Positions 52,533 to 59,712 of a DNA stretch of 64,000 nt are shown one piece after another; positions within the stretch are counted from its first letter, which is position 1; each line of letters opens with the position of its first letter. The DNA lies in NCBI GenBank assembly GCA_031082315.1, contig JAVHLC010000006.1, positions 80,560-144,559 of the forward strand, in the 5' to 3' direction. The DNA is from Thermodesulfobacteriota bacterium (GTDB lineage Bacteria; Desulfobacterota; QYQD01). The notes beneath the pieces were generated by a model. It made no database searches. It saw nothing but the letters and a program-made list of their open reading frames with translations, and was not told the DNA's origin. A program made the translations under genes and the position numbers.

Positions 52533-54920
52533 TCAGTTTTCATTAATCATGCCAGATAGTTTTGATTTGTAAAAACTAAGATAGGAGCCTTTTGAGTAAA
52601 GACATCTATCAAACCATGTCACGACATTATAATAATATGATCCCTGAGAAATATAATCAGTTAGAAGACTCTCCAACTCCTCCGGATTAAATTGATTTGC
52701 GAGAATCGCTACTGCCTGCTCACGTCTTTGATCTGTCTTTGATTGAAGAAGACTTTTTGCAAAATCAATAATCTTACCTGACTCACACCTAGAAAGAATT
52801 TGGATGGCTATTTTTGCAATAAATGAATCATCATGATTGATTAACCTGTTTAATAAATCATCTTTCTTGTCAGATAAATTATATGCCGTTTCCACTGCTT
52901 TTCTTTGCATATTCCCGTAATTTTCAATTGCAGCTTCAATAAGTCTTTCTACATCCGATGAATCACCAAACCTGACCAGTAAATTTATAGCGCCTTTATC
53001 AGCCATATTATATTTTGTATTTCCAAGGTATTTTCTAGCGTATTTAATATCCTCATGTTGACCATTCACTGCCAACCCATCCATAGCAGCAGCTATAAAC
53101 GTATCTCTAATATATTCAATTGCTTCAGGCTGATATATCCCTTCTATGTCTCCATATTTTTCTCTAAGATGTGCCCCAGAATCTTTTTTGAAAGATTCGA
53201 AAGCATCATCTAGATCAGATCTTATTCTGGATTCTATAAGGCTAAAGTGATCCTCAGCTAAAATTCTGTATACTTCTTCATCGTTAAGCTTGTAGAAATC
53301 AAGCTGATCCAAAAGCTGCTGAGGATCACGCTTTCTTAATAGAATAGGAATAAATTCTTCTGCCTTCACGTCCATAAATGCATATCCAAGCAACCCTTGT
53401 CTTTTTTCCTTTGGCTCTGGAAATAATTTCTTAATAAAACCCATATCAATATCTTCATCCAATTCAATTAGTTGTAATAATCCTTCTTTCCTTACTCCAG
53501 GATCGGTATCCTTTAGCAACTCATATGCTTTATCTCTTGTGAGTAATTTTGATTTACGGACATACTGCGCGGAGAATCGCCTTACAGAAGAGTCCGCTTT
53601 TTTCAATGCATCAAACAATAATGAACTATCGACAGCAAGACTCATATCATCAAGCGTTTTCTTCATTAAAGATGTTATTTTCGCGCCTGAATTAACTAAG
53701 TAAGAAAAGCTATCTTCAGGTTTATTCAAGAACATAATATCTACCTTTGCAGAAATAGCAGCCTGCTTAATATCGGAATCATCGGTATCAACGACTTTGT
53801 CTAATAGATCAAAATTGTCTTGATTTCCAGAAAGCCTGATAAGATCAATGGTTCTTAATATAACTTGTTTATCACTGTCATTCATTCCAGCTTCAAGCAG
53901 ATCACGTCTTGCATTAAATCCTGTGTCCACAAGAAGAGATAGGGCGCCACGTCGAACATCAATATTCCTGTCATTGGTAGCTAACCATGTGATTACGAAT
54001 TCAACCGCCTCATCATTCCTGTCTTTGATCCAATACCAACCGGGGCGGTTGTTAGAAGTATCACTAATAAATGATCTAACCAGAAACCATGCTTCAGAAT
54101 TTGAAAGTTCCCATTCTTTTCTTCTCGTATACACAAGATTTATTTCATGATTACCAAAGACTTCCCCTAAATGGTCTGCAGAAAACCATGCACTTGATTG
54201 TAGATATAGTCGTATTCGATCAGACTCCTCTAATTCGGCTGGCTTGCCTTCACTAAGCTTCTCATTTACTTTATTAAAAAGACTTATCAATTCAGCTGGA
54301 TATGATTCTATCTTTTCACTAGCTTTTGACTCTGTATCTGATATTGATTCTCTTGCTTGCCCTGCTAAATTTAATTCTTCTTGGCTCTCCTGTTCAGTTT
54401 CTTTTGTTGATAACTCGAGGATATATTGCAATAAATAATCATATATATCACGACCCCAAGTTTCTGTTTCATTAAATTCCTTAAACATAAATTGCTTGCT
54501 TTCTATTAGTTCTTTTTTGAAATTTATTACTTTTTTAAGTTGCTCACCAGGGTCTTTAGCGATATCTTTATCAACAGCTTTAAAAAACAACCATATTTCA
54601 GGAACTCCAGATTTTTCCCGACGTTCTCGTGCCCGAATGAATTCCTCTTCAAATCCTGAGCTGTATTTTCCTGTCTCCTGACCCCACCGGCGCCATAAGA
54701 TACCTAGAAAAAGTTGGCATGAATCAACATCCTTGTTTATTAGTTCCTGTGGACGATAACCACCGGGAAGCGTATCCTCCCAACCGAGCAGTTCAATATG
54801 CCAGCCTACTTTACGCGAAAAAACCTTATTTACTCGTTCTACAGTATTACGAACTATTCGACGCTCGTCCTGTAAGTCATTTGGTGATGCAAGAAATATT
54901 GTTAAAACGTTTCTCTTCAT
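52533..54920 (-). CDS. DUF4062 (TIR-like) protein with HEAT-like repeats in an integron cassette
   Basis: A 795-residue protein. The first ~170 residues match DUF4062: TIFLASPNDLQDERRIVRNT, IELLGWEDTLPGGYRPQELI, QLFLGILWRRWGQETGKYSS, EIWLFFKAVD. DUF4062 is a TIR-like alpha/beta domain found fused to sensor or effector modules in predicted signalling and defence proteins. Residues about 230-790 are alpha-helical HEAT-like repeats (DKQVILRTIDLIRLSGNQDN; DPGVRKEGLLQLIELDEDID; AGQ-free acidic helices later). No NACHT or STAND ATPase is visible. Low GC compared with the flanks suggests transfer. A defence role is inferred. Confidence 0.82.
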   Translation of the reverse strand: MKRNVLTIFLASPNDLQDERRIVRNTVERVNKVFSRKVGWHIELLGWEDTLPGGYRPQELINKDVDSCQLFLGILWRRWGQETGKYSSGFEEEFIRARERREKSGVPEIWLFFKAVDKDIAKDPGEQLKKVINFKKELIESKQFMFKEFNETETWGRDIYDYLLQYILELSTKETEQESQEELNLAGQARESISDTESKASEKIESYPAELISLFNKVNEKLSEGKPAELEESDRIRLYLQSSAWFSADHLGEVFGNHEINLVYTRRKEWELSNSEAWFLVRSFISDTSNNRPGWYWIKDRNDEAVEFVITWLATNDRNIDVRRGALSLLVDTGFNARRDLLEAGMNDSDKQVILRTIDLIRLSGNQDNFDLLDKVVDTDDSDIKQAAISAKVDIMFLNKPEDSFSYLVNSGAKITSLMKKTLDDMSLAVDSSLLFDALKKADSSVRRFSAQYVRKSKLLTRDKAYELLKDTDPGVRKEGLLQLIELDEDIDMGFIKKLFPEPKEKRQGLLGYAFMDVKAEEFIPILLRKRDPQQLLDQLDFYKLNDEEVYRILAEDHFSLIESRIRSDLDDAFESFKKDSGAHLREKYGDIEGIYQPEAIEYIRDTFIAAAMDGLAVNGQHEDIKYARKYLGNTKYNMADKGAINLLVRFGDSSDVERLIEAAIENYGNMQRKAVETAYNLSDKKDDLLNRLINHDDSFIAKIAIQILSRCESGKIIDFAKSLLQSKTDQRREQAVAILANQFNPEELESLLTDYISQGSYYYNVVTWFDRCLYSKGSYLSFYKSKLSGMINEN

Positions 54921-54959
54921 AAAAGCTATTAATTCAACCTAAGAATATTATTTTTAAGC

Positions 54960-55067
54960 TTATAACGGGCCGGATGAGGAGCACCCCGTAGGGGTGTCTG
55001 TTCGATTCGGATTGATAGGCCGCGCTTCGCGCGGGCTGGCAATCCGTCCTCATCCAGCCCGATAGGG
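54960..55067 (-). repeat. Large, degenerate attC-like site at the array edge
   Basis: Minus strand: R' GTTATAA (54,966-54,960), paired arms GGGCTGGATGAGGA / TCCTCATCCGGCCC, two inner hairpins (CGGATTG/CAATCCG and CACCCC-TAC-GGGGTG), and a degenerate R'' (GCCCTATC instead of GCCCTAAC). 108 bases. Confidence 0.6.
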
Positions 55068-55089
55068 CGACGCGAAGCGTCGGCCTATC
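55061..55089. repeat. Strong hairpin next to the array edge
   Basis: GATAGG-G-CGACG-CGAAG-CGTCG-G-CCTATC forms an almost perfect stem. Parts of it (GATAGGCCGCGCTTCGCGCG) recur inside the neighbouring attC-like site, so the whole 54,960-55,090 block may derive from a repeated palindromic unit. The remaining gap up to 55,331 holds no gene. Confidence 0.6.
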
Positions 55090-55331
55090 AATATTATTAA
55101 CTGGTTTCTTGTTATCATACCACCAAATGATAAGCTTGAGAAACAATTTGACAATTTCCTGCGAATTGGACATAAGTTCAACTTGTTATCATCCCAAATG
55201 GGATGAATAACACATTCCTTATTATCGTCCTATGCGCGATATTCCGTCTGATATATTTAATACGCACTGCGTGCCGAGCAGGACGGTGAAAGAAGCTAAA
55301 AGCCCCCTGGATTTTTAATGTAAGGTGGATT

Positions 55332-55802
55332 ATGCATGATCAGAAGATACTAATTGTCGGCATAGGTAATCTTCTCCTCCAGGACGAGGGGATAGGGGTG
55401 CATATCATCCAGGCCTTGCGCGACAGGGAGATGCCGGCCCATGTGGATTTGTTGGATATGGGTACAGCCACCATGAATTTAGCTTTTTATCTGGATGGGG
55501 TACAAAAGGTGATAATCGTTGATGCCCTTAAGGCCGGGCAGAAGCCGGGGACAATTTACCAGTGCCGTCCTGAAGACCTCGTCGCAGATAAAGAAGGCCC
55601 GGTTTCCCTGCATGACCTCGGTGTGGTAGAGTCCCTTTCCATGTCCAAAAAACTGGGTTATTCGCCGGAGGTGGTAATAATCGGCGTAGAGCCCAGGGCT
55701 ATTGACTGGGGGATGGAGTTAACGGATGAGATTCAGAAACAGGTGCCGGCCATCATCGATATCATATTAAAGGAATGTCAGGGAAATGGAGGCCAAAGCT
55801 GA
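55332..55802 (+). CDS. Hydrogenase maturation protease (HyaD/HycI family)
   Basis: A 156-residue endopeptidase that removes the C-terminal extension of a [NiFe] hydrogenase large subunit after nickel insertion. Motifs: ILIVGIGNLLLQDEGIGVHI with the nickel-binding Glu, DLLDMGTATMNLAFYLDGV, IIVDALKAGQKPGT, and SLHDLGVVESL with the third ligand His. No hydrogenase structural gene is in the window. Overlaps slightly with the downstream frame. Confidence 0.92.
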   Translation: MHDQKILIVGIGNLLLQDEGIGVHIIQALRDREMPAHVDLLDMGTATMNLAFYLDGVQKVIIVDALKAGQKPGTIYQCRPEDLVADKEGPVSLHDLGVVESLSMSKKLGYSPEVVIIGVEPRAIDWGMELTDEIQKQVPAIIDIILKECQGNGGQS

Positions 55803-55819
55803 CGGCTACACTTAAGAAA

Positions 55820-56398
55820 ATGGAGACCAAGGCTGAATTAAGACGTCGCATCCTCAAGCTCCGCGACAGTCTCCCCCCTTTAGAGCGTAAGACCTGTTCA
55901 GAGGCCATTGCTGCGCGCCTTATGGCCCTGCCGGAATGGAACCGGGCCAGTGGCGTTTTTTTATATGTCTCCTTCCGGAGCGAGGCAGAGACGCAGTACA
56001 TAATAGAGGCGGCGCTGGAGCAAGGTAAGGTGGTGGCCGTTCCGTACACGGATTATGAGCGGGGTGTCATAGTCCCTTCTGTTTTAAAAGACTTGAAATG
56101 CGATTTAGCCCCACGCCGTTTCGGCCTTCTGGAACCGAAGGATACCAGCCTCAGGCCATTATCCCCGGAGGATATAGACATTACTGTAGTGCCGGGTTGT
56201 GTTTTTGACAACCGGGGTGGACGCATCGGATATGGAATGGGCTTTTATGATCGTTTTTTACCGGGCCTGCCGGGCAGTTCCTTAAAAGTAGCCCTGGCCT
56301 ATGAGATCCAGATAGCGCCTTCGATTCCCCTCGATAAACACGATGTTCTGATGGATATGATTGTTACTGAACGGCGCATTATTGCAGTGTCTTCATAG
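55820..56398 (+). CDS. 5-formyltetrahydrofolate cyclo-ligase
   Basis: A 192-residue enzyme (MTHFS family) that converts 5-formyl-THF to 5,10-methenyl-THF with ATP. Motifs: KAELRRRILKLRDSLPPLER at the start, VFLYVSFRSEAETQYIIEAA, and GCVFDNRGGRIGYGMGFYDR near residue 130 (the GGRxGxGxGxYDR signature). ATG at 55,820 is preferred over the upstream frame start, which lies within the previous gene. Co-transcribed with the protease gene. Confidence 0.93.
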   Translation: METKAELRRRILKLRDSLPPLERKTCSEAIAARLMALPEWNRASGVFLYVSFRSEAETQYIIEAALEQGKVVAVPYTDYERGVIVPSVLKDLKCDLAPRRFGLLEPKDTSLRPLSPEDIDITVVPGCVFDNRGGRIGYGMGFYDRFLPGLPGSSLKVALAYEIQIAPSIPLDKHDVLMDMIVTERRIIAVSS

Positions 56399-56555
56399 TT
56401 AATTTCCATCCGAAGGCCCCGGGAAACCGGATGGCCTATAACCCCACCCCCCTTTTTGCTTGACGCCACCCTCTTTTTTCCCTATGACTATGAAAAAGAC
56501 AATCGACAGCTAAAATATAATGCTGTGCTTCATCCACAGCGCTACAAAAATGGCA

Positions 56556-56584
56556 TTGACAATATGTAGCCGAGAGGCTACACT
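56556..56584 (+). promoter_or_regulatory. Promoter and palindromic operator of the third TA pair
   Basis: TTGACA (56,556-56,561), 17-base spacer and TACACT (56,579-56,584). A perfect 7-bp inverted repeat TGTAGCC-GAGA-GGCTACA (56,565-56,582) lies between the two boxes: a likely operator for the HigA-type antitoxin. Confidence 0.75.
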
Positions 56585-56591
56585 ATGATTC

Positions 56592-56882
56592 ATGATTGAA
56601 ATCCGCAAGACTGAAATTTTCGCTAAATGGCTCGATGAGTTGCATGACATCCGGGCACGTGCTCGTATCCTTCTCCGGATCGAAAGATTGGCAGATGGAA
56701 ACCCTGGAGATGTTAAGTCGGTTGGCGAAGGTGTTTCAGAATTGCGGATTGACTATGGACCCGGCTATCGGGTGTATTTCAAAAAGCAAGGACAGAAGGT
56801 GGTCATTTTGTTGGCCGGCGGCGACAAGCATACCCAGGCCAAGGACATCAAAACCGCCTTACGCCTAGCACGGAATTTATAG
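56592..56882 (+). CDS. RelE/HigB-type toxin (addiction module killer family)
   Basis: A 96-residue protein that reads IEIRKTEIFAKWLDELHDIR, ARARILLRIERLADGNPGD, SELRIDYGPGYRVYFKKQG and VILLAGGDKHTQAKDIKTAL, the standard pattern of the 'addiction module killer protein' group of RelE-fold mRNA interferases. Toxin first, antitoxin second, as in HigBA loci. ATG at 56,592. Confidence 0.92.
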   Translation: MIEIRKTEIFAKWLDELHDIRARARILLRIERLADGNPGDVKSVGEGVSELRIDYGPGYRVYFKKQGQKVVILLAGGDKHTQAKDIKTALRLARNL

Positions 56883-56891
56883 GAGTGTATC

Positions 56892-57218
56892 ATGACTAAA
56901 ACCATCACTACCCGATATGATGTCGCTGAACATCTTCGCACCCCAGAGGAAATGGCTGCTTATCTGGAAGCTTGCCTTGAGGAAGCACATGGCGACGCTG
57001 CCTTTATTGCTAAAGCCCTGGGAGATATTGCCCGGGCCAAGGGCATGTCACAAGTGGCACGTGATGCCGGTCTGTCCCGCGAAAGTCTTTACAAAGCACT
57101 CTCTGGGGAACGAAGTCCAGGTTTCGACACAATACTTAAAGTTATAGGCGCACTCGGCTTAAAACTACATGCAGAAGCGGTTCATGTAAATAGCTCAACG
57201 GCCCAACAAAGCGCTTAG
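56892..57218 (+). CDS. HigA-type antitoxin (XRE helix-turn-helix)
   Basis: A 108-residue protein with N-terminal YDVAEHLRTPEEMAAYLEAC and a helix-turn-helix GMSQVARDAGLSRESLYKAL, followed by GERSPGFDTILKVIGALGLK, the typical 'addiction module antidote' family. It neutralises the toxin upstream (9-base gap) and should repress the promoter at its palindrome. Confidence 0.92.
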   Translation: MTKTITTRYDVAEHLRTPEEMAAYLEACLEEAHGDAAFIAKALGDIARAKGMSQVARDAGLSRESLYKALSGERSPGFDTILKVIGALGLKLHAEAVHVNSSTAQQSA

Positions 57219-57434
57219 GAAGGAAATTGGGGGCAGCCATGAAATAATGCAATTCTTTACGTGCTTGATTGAAAAGATCATAATTTCATAGCCGTCCTTC
57301 TGAATTGCCCTAAAGCCATCCGTGTCCGCAGGATGTTTCTACCATGCCTGCGGAAGACCGAGCTTTTAGCCTTCAGCTTTGAGCTTTGACATTCATTTGA
57401 ACTTTGAACTTTGTCATTTGAACTTTTATACTCT

Positions 57435-58448
57435 CTACATCTCGGCCACTCCTACCATCTTCTCCAGTTTACCCAAGCTTTCCGGGGATCCCATAGCTAT
57501 AAGCGTATCGCCTACCTGTATCCTGGCCTCCGGTGGGGGGTTATAAAGCATTTCACCTGAAGCCCTCTGGATAGCAATTATAATCAACCCTAACTCCTGC
57601 CTTATCCCGGATTCCCTAAGCGGCACATCTGTAATACGAGACGGGGCGCGCACCGGGATCTCCTCTATTTGCAGCTCTATCCCTCCCCGGTGTACGGCTA
57701 ACTCGATGAAATCAGTCACGGCCGGCCGCAGGATCGCCTGGGCCATCTTACGCGCTCCGATATGGTATGGTGATATAACCCGGTTTGCTCCGGCCTGTAA
57801 TAGATTTCGCTCAGCCTTTTCATCAACGACCCGGGCCATGATATAAAGACCCGGGTTCAGGCCGCGGGCGGTGAGTATGATATATACGTTATCAGCGTCG
57901 GAAGATACTGTGGCTACCAGGCCCTTGGCCTTTTGAATATTGGCCTTAAGTAATGTGTCTTCCCGTGTGGCATCGCCTTCGATAAATAGATGTCCCTGCT
58001 CTTCAATGGTTTTTATCAGGTCCGGACTGTTTTCGATAATCACAAGCGGCAAAGGTTTTTTAGCAATCTCCCGGGAGATAATCTGTCCAATGCGGCCATA
58101 ACCGCATATAATGTAATGGTCCTTTAATGCGGCAAGCTGTTTTTCCAATTTTCTCCTCCCCAAAAGCCTTCTAAACTGGCCTTCTACCATGATCTGGGTT
58201 ATGGTTCCGAACATGTAAAACACAAAACCAACGCCCATGATAAGCAGGCAGATTGTAAAGACCCGTCCTGAACCGCCCAGCGGCCGGACTTCCCCATATC
58301 CGACGGTGGTTAAAGTAATAACGGTCATGTAAAGGGCGTCTAAAAAGTCCCATTTCTCGATAAGCATATAGCCGCTCGTTCCGAAGGCTATAACGAAAAT
58401 GAGAATGGTGATGCCGATGAGAATATTGCGTGATTGAGATGGTACCAT
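57435..58448 (-). CDS. Potassium channel with RCK (TrkA-N and TrkA-C) domains
   Basis: A 337-residue protein: TM1 (ILIGITILIFVIAFGTSGYM), selectivity filter TLTTVGYGEV, TM2 (FTICLLIMGVGFVFYMFG), then an RCK domain beginning HYIICGYGRIGQIISREIAK (Rossmann GxGxxG) and a C-terminal TrkA-C domain (PVRAPSRITDVPLRESGIRQ). Two-TM ligand-gated K+ channel of the MthK/Kch type. Start codon is ATG at 58,448. Single gene on the minus strand. Confidence 0.93.
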   Translation of the reverse strand: MVPSQSRNILIGITILIFVIAFGTSGYMLIEKWDFLDALYMTVITLTTVGYGEVRPLGGSGRVFTICLLIMGVGFVFYMFGTITQIMVEGQFRRLLGRRKLEKQLAALKDHYIICGYGRIGQIISREIAKKPLPLVIIENSPDLIKTIEEQGHLFIEGDATREDTLLKANIQKAKGLVATVSSDADNVYIILTARGLNPGLYIMARVVDEKAERNLLQAGANRVISPYHIGARKMAQAILRPAVTDFIELAVHRGGIELQIEEIPVRAPSRITDVPLRESGIRQELGLIIIAIQRASGEMLYNPPPEARIQVGDTLIAMGSPESLGKLEKMVGVAEM

Positions 58449-58564
58449 AGCTGATGAACTCGTAAAAAGTCAAAGTTTGGACGCGATGTTTTTAAATTTA
58501 TAGCATTTCCTTATAGTCAAGGCAAATGCTTTAACAAACCCGAGGCAAGCCGAAAAGATAGTAT

Positions 58565-58638
58565 CCGTTCACCGTTATCAGGTTACCGTTGTCCCCAGGA
58601 ACATGAAAAAATATTCCTCGGTAAAGGGTGAACGGTTA
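58565..58638. repeat. Inverted repeat between the channel and cheW genes
   Basis: CCGTTCACC near 58,566 pairs with GGTGAACGG near 58,628, with CCGTTATCAGGTTACCG between. Non-coding. Confidence 0.4.
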
Positions 58639-58660
58639 CAAAAAATAAGGGCTGGTTTTT

Positions 58661-58706
58661 AGAAAAAAGGAGGCGGGACAGAAGTTATAACCTACTCTAT
58701 CCCGCC
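58661..58706 (-). terminator. Terminator of cheW
   Basis: On the minus strand GGCGGGATAGAG...CTGTCCCGCC is followed by TCCTTTTTTC, 29 bases after the cheW stop. Confidence 0.8.
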
Positions 58707-58734
58707 GCCGTAAGGAGAGCCATATTTTGATTTC

Positions 58735-59232
58735 TTAAAGGGCCAGTTCGCTATTATCAAGAACTTGATCGATGTCCAGCAGTATCTTGACCTGCCCTTT
58801 GACCTTGGCCATGCCTAGGATATAGCTTGTATCCATTTCAGCCCCAAAATTAGGTGTGTTTTCTATCTCTTCCCGATTGATGTTTAAAACCTCGGAGACG
58901 GCATCCACCACTATCCCGACCAGGGCGGGGCGGCCTTTGACCTGAACATCCACCACAATAATGCAGGTCCGCTCCGTATAAGGGATAGATTCCATACCAA
59001 ATTTTAAACGCAATTCCACTACAGGTATCACCTTGCCCCGCAGATTGATTACACCTTTAACATAAGACGGTACATTGGGTACGGAAGTTATATCCATCAT
59101 GCCGATAATTTCTTTCACTTTTAAAATTTCCAGGCCATATTCTTCCTTACCTAACACAAAAGTTAAATATTTCCCTTCCCTGGCCGCTAATTCCTGAAAG
59201 CCGGCCTCGGCTTGTGTTACTGCTTCCCCCAT
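58735..59232 (-). CDS. cheW: Chemotaxis coupling protein CheW
   Basis: A 165-residue CheW: YLTFVLGKEEYGLEILKVKE, IIGMMDITSVPNVPSYVKGV, INLRGKVIPVVELRLKFGM, and VGIVVDAVSEVLNINREEIE, then VKILLDIDQVL. It couples receptors to the CheA kinase. A single cheW with its own terminator; no che cluster is visible, so it may serve an array encoded elsewhere. Confidence 0.95.
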   Translation of the reverse strand: MGEAVTQAEAGFQELAAREGKYLTFVLGKEEYGLEILKVKEIIGMMDITSVPNVPSYVKGVINLRGKVIPVVELRLKFGMESIPYTERTCIIVVDVQVKGRPALVGIVVDAVSEVLNINREEIENTPNFGAEMDTSYILGMAKVKGQVKILLDIDQVLDNSELAL

Positions 59233-59339
59233 GGCGATTACTCCTTTTTGCTTAGGTTTTCTCCTGAAAATTAACGTGTAAAAATTACTTACCTATTATT
59301 AACGGCATGTTTTATAAAAACATTAACGATTAGGTGGTG

Positions 59340-59506
59340 ATAATTAGTTTTCATCCGAAAATTGTCGTTTTCGGATTCAAGCTTTCAGCCATCGGCGATC
59401 AGCCCTCAGCTAAAAACCAAGATAAACAAGATGTTAAGCTGAATGCTGATAGCTGACCGCTGACTGCTTCATCCGGAAATCTTGGGTCTCCGGATGAACA
59501 CTAATT
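59340..59506. repeat. Miniature inverted-repeat element, copy 2
   Basis: Ends are TAATTAGTTTTCATCCG and CGGATGAACACTAATTA, near-perfect terminal inverted repeats. The interior contains AAGCTTTCAGCCATCGGCGA and its rough inverse TGCTGATAGCTGACCGCTGA, plus a second CATCCGGAAAT/CCGGATG hairpin. Same family as 18,298-18,426. Confidence 0.7.
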
Positions 59507-59621
59507 AGAATTTTCATAACATTTTTCTGGATTCCTTTTTTAGTCTTTTATGCTATAAGGTGACAAAGAAACACCACATCAACCCACAGAGTAAACCTAG
59601 TTAAACCGTTCAAGCCGTTTA

Positions 59622-59664
59622 AACAGTTTAAGCAGTTTGAACGGGTTAAGCTGCTTGAACTGTT
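59622..59664. repeat. Inverted repeat upstream of the solenoid gene
   Basis: AACAGTTTAAGCAG / CTGCTTGAACTGTT (13 of 14 pairs) with a 15-base loop, within a run of GTTTAAAC-like repeats. Confidence 0.6.
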
Positions 59665-59712
59665 GTTAGTGGTTAGCTTTTGACAATGCTCACGTAAGCG
59701 TGGGGGTAATCT

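Larger units (their letters stand above)
45994..55067 (-). mobile_element. Integron gene cassette array lacking an integrase (CALIN-type)
   Basis: Five ORF-bearing cassettes on the minus strand are separated by attC-like sites. For each cassette the 3' R'' core is the reverse complement of the R' core at its own 5' edge: GTTATAA/TTATAAC (DUF4062 cassette), GTTCGCC/GGCGAAC (HNH), GTTAGGC/GCCTAAC (methyltransferase), GTTGGGC/GCCCAAC (phosphoesterase) and GTTCGAT/ATCGAAC (membrane protein). No intI gene is in the window. Confidence 0.82.
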
